Shown here: in pieces, positions 35,584-45,276 of the stretch
Layout of the letters: every line of letters begins with the position of its first letter
Position numbering within the stretch: position 1 is the stretch's first letter
Assembly: GCA_001466705.2 (NCBI GenBank)
Contig: LATX02000195.1
Location: forward strand, 434,001 to 498,000
Length of the DNA stretch: 64,000 nt
DNA from: Moniliophthora roreri
Taxonomy: Eukaryota; Basidiomycota; Agaricomycetes; Agaricales; Marasmiaceae
Direction of reading: 5' to 3'
Notes under the pieces: model-generated
Told to the model about the DNA's origin: nothing
What the model saw: the letters and a program-made list of their open reading frames with translations, nothing else
Database searches by the model: none
Translations under genes and position numbers: made by a program

Positions 35584-35808
35584 ATCATTTGCACTCTTCT
35601 CATGAATGAGGCTTTGCAGAGGGTCCAGAACCAGAAGACACACAACAAAAAGGCTGACCATAATAAGGAATGATGCATTAGGGATCATGGGAATGCACTA
35701 CCCTATATGTATAGCCATGCCAGCTATTCATAGTATGGCACTTTATGGTCTTCTTCACCCTTGACACTATACCATACAAAGATGCCAAAATTATTGCAAT
35801 AGTACAGT
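35584..35808. other. Degenerate sequence before the solo LTR
   Basis: May be decayed continuation of the KDZ-type gene (a basic stretch QNQKTHNKKADHNK is readable), but no reliable frame. Confidence 0.35.
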
Positions 35809-36261
35809 ACCTGTGTTACGCTCGTATGACTCAGCTTGGCCACAAGACGCACAAGACATGCTTACACATCTCCTCCGTTATAACCTACATGTTCCATTAA
35901 TCTCCGCCATTGTACATCTTACAACATGTTTTCTTATAGCGACATCTTGGTCATTGTCCTCATAGACTACATACATCCTCCACGTTGTACTCTCTCCCAG
36001 TAGATATAAACCACTGTATTCTACCGATATACCCCAAGTGGAAAATTAACATTGTTCTATGCTCTTCTCCTTTCTCCTGCTACTCCACTCTCAATCTCAC
36101 TCGTGCAGAGGCCCCTCATCTCGGCTGGGCTCCATAGTTCAGTAGTGCTGTTGCTGATAGCTTCAGCGAACCCTTCTCCTTCGTACGGTGATCCTCATAC
36201 AGCACTCTCTTTGCCATTTGGCCATACTCGTCCTTGTCTTTTGCATAGTCCTAACAACCTG
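35809..36261 (+). mobile_element. Solo LTR, copia-type, with 5-bp target duplication
   Basis: The LTR runs 35814-36256 (443 bp), starting TGTTACGCTCG and ending ATAGTCCTAACA. It is bracketed by ACCTG at 35809-35813 and 36257-36261. A perfect 5-bp duplication around one LTR is the scar of insertion followed by LTR-LTR recombination. A TATATAA-like AGATATAAACC lies near 36003. Assignment to copia rather than gypsy is tentative and based on the nearby copia gag remnant. Confidence 0.85.
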
Positions 36262-36388
36262 TAACTATAAAGCTATTACTGTATCACCTGTCTGTATGGC
36301 AATGGTTCACAGCTCTATTACATATCTTCTCCTTAATTAACTCTAGAAGACTAACAAGCAGCAAGAGAGGCAACAAGAGAAGATGACC

Positions 36389-36475
36389 ACTGACCAACCA
36401 TTGACCAACCCTGACTGACCAACTGACCAACTGACCAACTGATGACCAACCCAGACCAACCCAGACCAACTTTAA
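36389..36475. repeat. Short tandem repeat (CTGACCAA-type)
   Basis: The 8-10 base word ACTGACCA(A)C recurs about nine times with small variations. Not coding. Confidence 0.7.
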
Positions 36476-36545
36476 AAAGACCACAACTGACAACCAACCC
36501 CAAAAGACCAAAATGACTGACCTGACCATTTGAAATCAGACAACA

Positions 36546-37385
36546 ATGGGAAATTCTGACAAAGACATTGTGAAACTGAAGGGAGAAGAGAATTATAGGG
36601 CATGAGAATATAGGACTAGGGTGGCAGTGCAAGCTGTGAATTTATTAGAGACATTAATGGGCAAAGACAAGAAACCAAATGGAGGACCAAGCAGCAAGAC
36701 AGTGAAGGCTTGGAAGAATAGGAGAGATGCAGCCATAGAGATGCTGGCAAAACATCTGGAGGATGAAGTGTTGACACATGCCAAGAGATTTGATAAAGAT
36801 CCAGCAGGACTTTAGGCTCATCTGACAGCAATATTTTGAGGGTCAGGAGTGGAAGCAGCTGTTAGCATGTGGAGGGAATTCTTGAATGTAAAATATAGAG
36901 AAGGGGAGATGACAATAGTGATGGGGCAGATCCAATCTCTGGCCAATGACCTTGAACAAATCCATAATGACCAACCTAGCAGTACACAGATCATTGCTGT
37001 CATGCTGAACTCCATTGCAGAACACTCTGGCTTTAGCAATCTCATTACAAATTTGGAGTCATTGAAGGACAAATTAGAAGTGGATAATGTCAAACTTAGG
37101 ATTATATGAAAGGCAAAGAATTTAATGGATAATAGGCATCTGAAGTCTGGGGGAGTACCAACTATTGTGGGACACAAAGCTGTGGTGCTGATGGCTAATG
37201 TGAGGATGATTCAATGTGAAAATCCAAAGTGTTGGTGCATGGGCCATACCATTAAGGAATTTTTTAGAAAAGAAGGAAAGAAAAAGAGGCAGTACCCAGA
37301 GTGGTACCTCAAACTCAGAAGAAATGATGGCCCCAAATCCCAGGCTACACTGTCTTCCAATCTTGCTAGTCATTATGCAATGTGA
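36546..37385 (+). pseudogene. Ty1/copia gag remnant
   Basis: All pieces share one frame: MGNSDKDIVKLKGEENYRA, TGA (where Trp is expected in the conserved NYxxW), a helical region RVAVQAVNLLETLMGK, AVSMWREFLNVKYREGEMT, HNDQPSSTQIIAVMLNSI and a zinc-knuckle-like CENPKCWCMGHTIKEFF whose last Cys is Phe. This is the gag-polypeptide pattern of copia elements. Four stops interrupt it. At 37398 GGGGAG is followed by TGTTGTGAAATAG, which could be a polypurine tract and a 3' LTR start, implying loss of the whole pol region. Confidence 0.7.
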
Positions 37386-37404
37386 GTCCTCATCTGCAGG
37401 GGAG

Positions 37405-38425
37405 TGTTGTGAAATAGCATTTGACATACTCAGACTTGTTTCAACCATTTTATATTTCTCTTATATGTCACATTCTCTAGTATCAGGACTCATTTCATAT
37501 ATACAACACAAAATCTACTATAAAAACTGTACCTACTCTTACATATAGATAATTGACTTAACTCCTCATACTCTTCCCAAATCACCAATTTACAACACTC
37601 AGTCCTTAGGTGCAGCTAATGGTGACTTCTAGGCACTCCAGCCTCCTCCTTCCCATTGTTATCCAATAACTCCCATGTTTCAAGACTCTGTCCTTCTCTC
37701 TCTGGCTCTAAGATGTGTGGCAGGCTGTTTGTTCTGTAAGTTGAGTCTTGTTGCTCTTCTCTTTGTGTGTGGCTGACAATAAGTCATAGGCTTAAGCTAT
37801 GCATTGTGACATGTCAAGTGGTAAGGCCCACTATCCCTTCTATACCTTCTGCTCTCATATATCCATTATTTTCAGAGACTGCAGTAATAGTTTAGCACTT
37901 GTTTTGAGGAATTAGTGGTTCTGAGGCAGATGGTGTCTGTTATTGAGTGAGTAGTGGGTACCATTGACCATTCCTTCTGCTCCAACTACTCTCCATTCAG
38001 TATTGCAACACATCTTCCTTGCTTGAAGCCAGTCTTACCCAACAATTCACAATACCTCTATTACATAGACCCTACTGCCTAGAGTAAGCCTCTACATTCA
38101 TTCAATGTGACTGCTTATCTGAGCTGTTGTGCATATAGGCATTCACAACACGGTCCAGCCCTTGCTTACCATTTATACAGTGTTATTTGTGAGTGTCCAT
38201 ACATATATTATCTAATCTCTTACATAGGTAGACAGGCTCTGGGTATAGTTCATCAATCGGCAAGTCACATTGTTGTTTTCTGTTCATGCTTTCACTGATG
38301 CAATGTATTCACAGCTTTGATGTGTTGTCTGTTGTAGAGGGGTGGGCTGACTGTTCCCACTTTATAGTGTATAATTTATCCTTGAGCTGTACATATGTAT
38401 AGATGACCATATATACTGGTCACTA
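37405..38425. other. AT-rich stretch, possible LTR start, no gene
   Basis: No coding region is supported. The first bases may be an LTR (see the copia gag entry), but I could not find its end. Confidence 0.35.
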
Positions 38426-38454
38426 GGGTTGAAGCCCAGTGGGGTTTTACTGGA

Positions 38455-38637
38455 TGCTATCAGACATTATTAGACAAAACCCGACTATGCATGATAGTGT
38501 CTGATGATGTCTGATAGTGTCCTTAACTCACACTATTCCAGACATTATCTGACATTATCTGACATTCTTAGGTAGCTCCAACAGGCTGTATTAAGTGTTG
38601 GGTTTTTGTCTGATCATGTCTGATAGTGTCTAATAAT
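38455..38637. repeat. Subterminal hairpin array of TCTGATA-type words
   Basis: Words such as CAGACATTATTAGAC, GTCTGATAGTGTC and GACATTATCTGACATT repeat in both orientations, so the ~180 bp can fold back. A shorter matching array lies at about 40829-40872 near the other end of the candidate element. Confidence 0.65.
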
Positions 38638-38990
38638 AAGCTATATTTGTGACGACACTAAAGTACATTGGAGGTACTACTGAGTATAACCAACATAGGC
38701 TCCACAGCCCAAATCTCTCAGACCCCTACTGTACCCACAAGAGTGACCAAGACCCTTTGCCCTAACCCTCTGCCCAGCTCCAGGAGTGATACGAAGCAAT
38801 ATTTCCCTCTAGCTACAGCACATTCAGTAAAATGGCTATAATGTTCTAGGGTCGACTCATGAGAGGTTTGGCACTATCATCTGGGTCTTCTCTGAGGTGC
38901 CTGACACATCAAAATACCTTTAATTTCGCAAACACGATAAGTAAATGCTACATATACCTTGTTCATACCACACTTCACCTCTGGTCTATG

Positions 38991-39687
38991 CAAGGGGGTG
39001 GCAGGATCAGAATTACCAGTCTGAGGAGGGGGGTCTGAACTTCATTAAAAATTTTTTGGACCTCACCTGAAATAGGCTTCCAACAGGCTCTAGATCCTCC
39101 AAGGTATTGTATTATGGTGTAGAATATGTTGTTTTGAGTGTCTGGAGACTGTTCCAATACCTCAAGGCAACATGAGGTCGATTAACAACTTGCCACGTGG
39201 GCCATCAGGGTCGGATGGCAAGTACAAGTCCATTTTCTGGCGTTGTAACTTTCTGGGCTAACAGATGATGAGAACAAGCGGCAGAACGAACCAAACAAAA
39301 TGATCTATCAAGATCTATCAGACCACAACTTTCCCACCCATCTATACCTTCCATAGGAAAAATTGGCAGAAGAAGACGAATCCTCGTAAACTACAGCTGC
39401 TTTGTTGCTGATGTCATGGCTGGGTTGCATAGAGGGCCACTGAAAGTGATGAGAAGGGTTTGAAGCACATTTTGGCAAAGGATAGCAGGAATTCAGGTGA
39501 GAGCCATGGTCATCTCCCGCAAGAAGACTCTAACCACTGCGAGCAGTGATGCTGACATTTCCCTTTTTTGAAATGTGTGGGAATAACATACCCAGTAAGG
39601 CAGGAAGGGGGGGGGTGGTACTACCCCCTCTCAGCCTTAAAATTTTTTTCGACCTCGTACACTAATTAAGGTCTTGCCACCCCCTTG
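38991..39687. mobile_element. hAT-type MITE with 8-bp duplication
   Basis: The 697-bp element begins CAAGGGGGTGGCA and ends TGCCACCCCCTTG, a perfect 13-bp inverted end, with further imperfect inverted matches inward (AAAATTTTTT, GACCTC). GGTCTATG lies at 38983-38990 and again at 39688-39695. An 8-bp duplication and CA(A)GGG ends are diagnostic for hAT. No transposase inside. Confidence 0.85.
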
Positions 39688-40565
39688 GGTCTATGTCCAG
39701 TACTCCATGCATCGTATCAGGTTTCATCTTGACCTAGCAAAAGAGCAGCAGCCATGTAATGTGATGACAATAAGGCAGAAGGAAAGAATGTGCTAGTGGG
39801 AGGGAGCTGTTGGGAAGTGGGGATGGTGGTGGTTAGAAAGAAAGAAGTGAACATGGGGAAATTCAGGGCACAGGGGAATTTGAGGTAAACAGTGCATGGA
39901 CCACATGACACACATTTTTTCTAAGTCCTTCTCAAGCTGTTTGGTTGTGCTTCAAGTTGGAGGCCCAGGGAAGAAGCTACAGTTGATTAGTATTACTCAG
40001 AAAACTCTGAACACCAATAATGTCACTATTTCTTCAGGTTTAAATGAGGAGTTTACACAAGAGTAGTTGTCAGTGAGTTAGTCACCTGCTACCTTTACTT
40101 CACTCCAACTCACTAGCTGTAACAGACAGTGAGGAACCTGTAATGTGCCTCATCTTTTGGTCATTGAGACTCAACTCCTTTTGCAGGCAGTGAGCCTCAA
40201 TCAGTTTCAGTATATAATATATATATCCTACCCTCACTTGGTGGACACCTAATTTTTCTCTTCTCATCTACCAGGTGAGTTATCTAATCTTATTATTTAT
40301 TCAAGTCATATAGTAATTTTCTCTTCTCGTCCACCAGCTTAACTTTGGATAGTTTTTTCAGCACCCACCCTTACTTCATTCTGAATAGTACCTCTCCCTG
40401 TATATTACATTGTGCCTGCAGTTCACGGCACACCAGACTATGTGATATATCTGGGCTGTCCAGCCCATTGTTAGCTAATATCCTCAGGAGAGACAAAAAA
40501 ACTCCACCCTCTGGACAACTGGACACACCTGTAAGTACCATCCCTCACCTTTTTATACATATATC

Positions 40566-40648
40566 CATTCCCAGACCCTACTGCCTAACCCCTAACCACC
40601 TAACCGCTAACCACAAACCCCTAACCTACCCCTAACCTACCCCTCAGC
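40566..40648. repeat. Interstitial telomere-like CCTAAC repeats
   Basis: About ten degenerate units of the form CCTAACC(C) occur in a row (CCTAACCCCTAACCACCTAA and similar). The match to CCCTAA telomere units is imperfect in spacing. Confidence 0.6.
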
Positions 40649-40939
40649 GGGGGTGCACTACATGCCATAGCCCGCTTTGCTGAAAATGGGCAGATCACGC
40701 GATCTCAGAAAAGTCCGAGTAATACTAATCGACTATACCCAGCCCGGGGAACTTGGAAGGATTCATGACGTCGTCAAGCGAGGTTGATCGAATGGATGTC
40801 AGGAAAATGTCAAGTGCGTGTCAGATTTTCGTGGATTCGTCTAATAATGTCTGATACTGTCTAATAGCATCTAGTAACATCTCGTTGGGGTTGAAGTTCA
40901 CTATCTTTTATTTATTTTAGCCTTTCATTATTTCTACAC

Positions 40940-41560
40940 CAAACTCATGCAGTAACCGCAGAGTTGATTGGTTGAAAGAAGGTTCGGCGGCAGACTTTCT
41001 CACATGTCTTAATGAGGAAACTCTTTATGTGGAGGGGCTGAGCGGAAGGCGAGGCACCTCTGTGTTCACAGACTGGAACTTGTTCCTGTCAGTGGATTAC
41101 ACCGACTCCCCACTCCCGACAAGCTGCGAATCACAGTTTGATTGAGTCCTTTTGATTGTCATTGATACCCCTGGGCCAGATTAGAACAAAGAGAGAGAAC
41201 TCAAGTTGGAATGTCAGGTCAACTCAATAATAAAGCATATTGATTCTCAGTATGCGGATATGATGAGCAAGGTACATGCTTGTTTCGGAGCTCCAAAATT
41301 TCATGGTTACTTACAATTATGAGTTTGTGACCGCTGAAAGAGTCTTCTAAGGGTTCGTAGACTACATGCTTTGCCTTCATCTAATATCTTACAGTCACCA
41401 AGACTGCTCTGGTTACGAGTCCGTCAAAATTAACAAGTGCCAGATGGAGGGCTTTCGGATGATTCTCAGCGGACTGAAAGGGTTTCCACTCATAATGTCA
41501 TTCGACTTGATTATCACATTGTATTGATTGTACCATCATTCGTTCATACTTATGCTATTA
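40940..41560 (+). pseudogene. Possible broken multi-exon gene
   Basis: Exon-like blocks follow acceptor-like sites: NRRVDWLKEGSAADFLTCLN from about 40953, a second from about 41186 (ERELKLECQVNSIIKHIDSQ) ending at a GTACAT donor, and HQDCSGYESVKINKCQMEGF from about 41395. Frames and stops between blocks cannot be reconciled confidently. I do not recognise the family, and the 5' part may have been removed by the candidate element ending at 40896. Confidence 0.25.
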
Positions 41561-41700
41561 GGGAAATGCCTTGCCTAAATATCAAATCTGGACTACAAGT
41601 ACAATCTACGCTATGAAGTACGCGCCTTTATTTAACGATATCGCGAGAAATTATAAGAATTATACGAGACAAGAAGGCATGAAACATGGTACACCCCTGC

Positions 41701-42225
41701 TCATACCGGCCTAGCAACCTCAGCGCCTGACTCAATAGCCTTGCTACTACCCTTTCTGGACAATGAAAGCTTCTTTTCCTTCAGTATAATTCCGCACCGC
41801 TCGCACAAGACCTCCCTGTCCAAACTTGAGTAAAGGGACGCGTATCAGAATCCAACGACGAGACAAAAGGGAGAGAGGCACTCACTACATCCCGACGAAC
41901 CCAATGGGAAAAAGACATGCCGCCGTGATAATGCCCGTGCAACCATACCGACTTATACGTTGATGGTTTCCTTCAGCGCATCTGGCAAGAAGAGAGAGGC
42001 GGTATTCCTCTCCAACCTGGGCACGAGATTTAGCTTCAGAACGTGGTGCTGTAGGTACTAAACGGTCATGAATTAGTACTAAAGTGTGTGATGACATGAA
42101 TTCAAGGTGAACGCACCACGTCCTAGAGGTTCGGCCTCATAATCTGGTGGAGGCTCCTCAGATACTCGAGGTGGCTGTGAGCTCGATGACGACGACTTGA
42201 CTGACTTGGTCTGTCCACTTGTCAT
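41701..42225 (-). CDS. BRI3-like small membrane protein, copy A
   Basis: Three exons, complement of 42117-42225, 41886-42057 and 41824-41701, give 134 residues with no internal stop. The N-terminus is Ser/Pro-rich (SSSSSSQPPRVSEEPPPDYE). The core has RCAEGNH, then YGCTGIITAACLFPIGFVGM, a hydrophobic hairpin, then CERCG. The arrangement C-x3-(G)-x-H, YG-C-GI-x2-A, FP-x-G, C-x2-CG is that of the brain protein I3 (BRI3) family of small endolysosomal membrane proteins, whose role in fungi is not established. Here the CG of YGxCGI reads CTGI. Introns are 59 and 61 nt. It runs parallel to copy B upstream on the same strand. Confidence 0.75.
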
Positions 42226-42463
42226 GGGCGCAGTTGGGGAGGGTAGGAGTATCATGTTGTTGTTATAAGGGAAAGGTGAGTGGAGGCACAGCTACTGCGG
42301 TGGGTAGCTTTAACACCTTTTTATTATGATACGTGGAGATTCTAAGGCAAGACTTGAACCTCGCACCGTTCGTAAGACAAATATAAAGCTGTTCAAGGGA
42401 TAGTATACACGAGTACGTACTAGGGCGAGCGCTCAGAAAGAGCATCTGTCAATGCACTCTCGT

Positions 42464-43232
42464 TTACGGTAGCACCGCCCCCTGCCGGTTCCGCTGACTG
42501 CACCCAATCTTTTTGGCTTTCAGCACTACCCCACATCGTTGACATACAATCTCCCTATCCAGACTGCGAGTAGATGATTAGCATAAAGCGTAAAGAATGA
42601 CTCTGAGCCGACTTACTACATCCAAACGAGTCCGACCGGAAAGAGACATGAGGCGGCCACGATTCCAGTGCACCCATACTTGCTCTTGCGCTGGTGGTCA
42701 CCCTGAGCGCATTTGGCGAAGGAAAGTCCGTTATCGTGACCACTCTCGATAATTTTAGGCTGCACTGCTGAGGAAGGAGGGAGTTGAGTGACGAAAGAAA
42801 GGCAAGAGGTGAGTACACACCATCGGACATTGCTTCGGCGTATGTTGGCGGAGAGCCGCCAGGTTTAAGTTCTGATGTGTCGGTCAGAGTTGACGCTGAG
42901 GATTCATGCTTCAGCCGTTTGCGTTCCAGTTTGCGATCCCGTCTGGCTATCCGAGCCTCTCGTCGAGCCTTTTTTTTATCCTGCTTAGCTTCTCGTTTCG
43001 CTGCTTTCAGCACCGCCTTGGCTTCTCGTACCGCCTGCCTTCCAGCCCGTTCCTGTTCGCTACGACACATTGTTGAGTCTGATGTTCGTTGTTGTACGAT
43101 CCGCAATGCTTTTATAAGGAACCTTACTACCCGGCCTACCGCACAGCCGAAAATGGTCTCATACTGCGGAGAGAAGGCTGAGTTGACAGCTACGCTCACC
43201 TGATCGATCGCAGCATCATTCATTCCAGCCAA
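42464..43232 (-). CDS. BRI3-like small membrane protein, copy B
   Basis: Three exons (complement of 42821-43232, 42617-42764, 42464-42563) give 219 residues from the first ATG, or 165 if translation starts at the Met before CRSEQERAG at 43070. It differs from copy A by a long Lys/Arg/Ala-rich stretch (AAKREAKQDKKKARREARIA) that is probably helical. The core KCAQGDH, YGCTGIVAASCLFPVGLVWM and CQRCG matches copy A closely, including the CTGI variant. The second exon acceptor can be either of two CAGs three bases apart. The region just upstream of 43232 is short (92 bp) before the neighbour's end. Confidence 0.7.
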
Positions 43233-43324
43233 ACTTGCACGATAGTATACATTTATTGTCTATGCGTGTTGTACAGTTTGATTCGTGAGTGGATAATAAT
43301 ATAAATAGCGATTGAGGGGAAGGA

Positions 43325-44446
43325 CTATACCCCTCTAGGCACAGACTCTAACATCTTTCCATGCAAGCTCAGCACCGCACTAATCAATCCGCAGTACGAC
43401 AATCCCTCTACGATTACGACCACCAGCAAGAACACTTGGGGGTTGAAAGGAACCCGAAAACCGTTCGAAGAGGATAACACGTCTACGGCGACGATGAAAA
43501 TAGTCAGGACCGAGATAATCGGACAGACAATCTCGAGGAGAACGGTGTTTACAATCTGTTGGAACGAATAGCGTCAGTAACTTCAAAAGAACGATGAAAT
43601 TCATACGCACCGGATCGCGGAATCCCTCCACTTTACACATTCTGTCCCACAGAAAAAGCGTCGTACACAATACGTTGAGGGAAAGAATGACGTAGGAGAC
43701 TGTGTAGACATGTTTCATGCCCATGTATACGGAAAATGTCACTGGATCATCGACGAACGGAGTATATACAGCTCCAAGGATCGCGACGATGACAATGACC
43801 ATGAGCGTCCCGCCAAGGATGGTAATGTCGAGGAAACGTTTTTTGTGTGACGAGAAGAGGGTGAAAAGCACATCTCGATGGAAGAGAAGTCGTTGTCGGT
43901 CGAGAATAGCGAGAAGAGACGAGAGAAGGAAAACATCTCGAAGTTGCTGGACGATTGGATGAATGATGAAGGCAGCCTTTCCGAGGCGAATGGAAGGTGT
44001 GGAAATGTTTTCAATGTAATCCATGTCTGGTTTAACAATCAACGAGGTGACCTCCAGCGCATAATCGACAACGAGTGTCAGACACGCGAGCAGGATGAGA
44101 ATGAAAGGAAGTCGATGAAAGGAAGCTTGCTGTCGTCGTCGCGTGAGGATAATGATGGAGAAAACGCCTTGAACGAGGGCAACCAAGATGAAGATGATGC
44201 AGAATGCAAAAGACGACTGGACCAGTCCAGATTCACTCTCTATGGATCGTCGCTTGAGCATCAAGTACACCTTGAAATTGACCTCGCCCGGCAGTTTGCT
44301 CTAGGTCCTTCAGGGGGACCTCGAGGAGGTTCTGATGGCCTTATAAGAGCTTGTGTTCCCATCGTTTTCGTTGGAATTGCGGGTAAGAATAGCAACGGCA
44401 TCCAGTGGCAGTATACGGTGAGAGCTTGATAGACATCGTGTTGCAT
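43325..44446 (-). CDS. Seven-helix membrane protein
   Basis: The main exon (complement of about 43611-44270) joins, through a 55-nt phase-0 intron at 43556-43610 (GTGCGT...CCAACAG), to a last exon ending TAG at 43325. The splice matters: without it the tail is Arg-rich nonsense; with it the tail becomes two hydrophobic helices (VLLEIVCPIISVLTIFIVAV and VFLLVVVIVEGLSYCGLI). Counting these, seven membrane segments are seen, starting with FAFCIIFILVALVQGVFSII. The 5' end is uncertain: an ATG at 44446 (MQHDVYQAL) needs one or two small introns. Seven helices suggest a receptor-like integral membrane protein; I know no family name or ligand for it. Confidence 0.6.
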
Positions 44447-45276
44447 CGTGTGGTTGGGAACCGAGAGACGCTCAGAAGGAGACGCCCGTCAGCAAGATTT
44501 AACTATGTTCCCACGTTACCTTTCTTGTGCTTCCTTTCATCACGACCAGAGTGGCACAATTACCTTCATTGCATCCCTCTCAAGTAATCTTACGATTCCG
44601 AGCGTCGTAGTCGGTTCCTGCAGGGAAATTTCGCGAATTTCGTGTTCCTTGTGGATGGAAATGCTCCGAAGATCGAATCAACCGCTTAAGTGTAAGTCCT
44701 CTTCGTTCCAGAGCCCCTCATTCACATCCCTTCACATCGCCAAAGTCGGGTCATGAGCTAAAAATATGATGCCATCAGGGATGCACTGTTGAAATGATCA
44801 CTAGTCACACTGGATGAACATGTTGTCATGGTCGTCCAGGGTTTAGGCTAATTGCACCGCGTAGCTGCCTCTGATCAATTGAACGTTTAGTCTTGGCTTC
44901 TTTGCAGCGTTTACCGCCAGAATGAACCATCTTAATCAATGATGCACTATCTGCTATTCCTAGCATCGTGCTTATGGTGAGTGAGCTATCATTCTTCTTC
45001 TTCGCACTCTCCGATGTCATAGAAAGACGGGAAGACCGAAGATGAATGGGTAAACAGCCCGGGCCATTTACCGCAAGGCCGTAGCGCGCCGCCTGAAGGG
45101 CCATATGGTTCCCTACGAAATACATAACGCGGGATTTGATCAAATCAATCAGTTTGGGGCCCCATGGTGGCCCCATGACTCCATTGCGCGTAGCCCAAAG
45201 GCAATAAAAGGCATGGCGTTCCTGGAAGCATATTTGCCTTTCTTCTCTTCAAGCACTGACAAGAAGGTTTTTCGCG
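44447..45276. other. Intergenic stretch, no gene
   Basis: About 830 bp without a supported gene. It must hold the promoters of the divergently placed membrane protein and sugar transporter. The open reverse frame at 44826-45176 has no family resemblance. Confidence 0.45.

Larger units (their letters stand above)
38426..40896. mobile_element. Candidate Mutator-like element
   Basis: GGGTTGAAG stands as a direct repeat at 38426-38434 and 40888-40896. Just inside, imperfect inverted ends meet: CCAGTGGGGTTTTACTGG followed by ATGCTAT on the left and its reverse counterpart on the right (about 19 of 25 positions agree), both followed by AGACATTATTAGAC-type words. A 9-bp duplication with inverted ends fits the Mutator superfamily. 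The 2.45-kb interior has no transposase, contains a hAT-type MITE, and has subterminal arrays of TCTGATAGTGTC words. Non-autonomous, if real. Confidence 0.45.

Noticed and set aside
36389..36475. Short tandem CTGACCAA words considered as a CRISPR-like array
   Set aside because: Units are 8-10 bases without unique spacers and the genome is eukaryotic.
42340..42420. GGTTCAAGTC on the reverse strand looks like a tRNA T-loop
   Set aside because: The T-stem does not pair in the standard register, and I could not find matching acceptor or D arms upstream.
43878..44429. 183-codon forward frame
   Set aside because: Antisense shadow of the seven-helix membrane protein.
44826..45176. 116-codon reverse frame before the transporter
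   Set aside because: No motif, no conserved copy, and it overlaps the transporter's promoter region.
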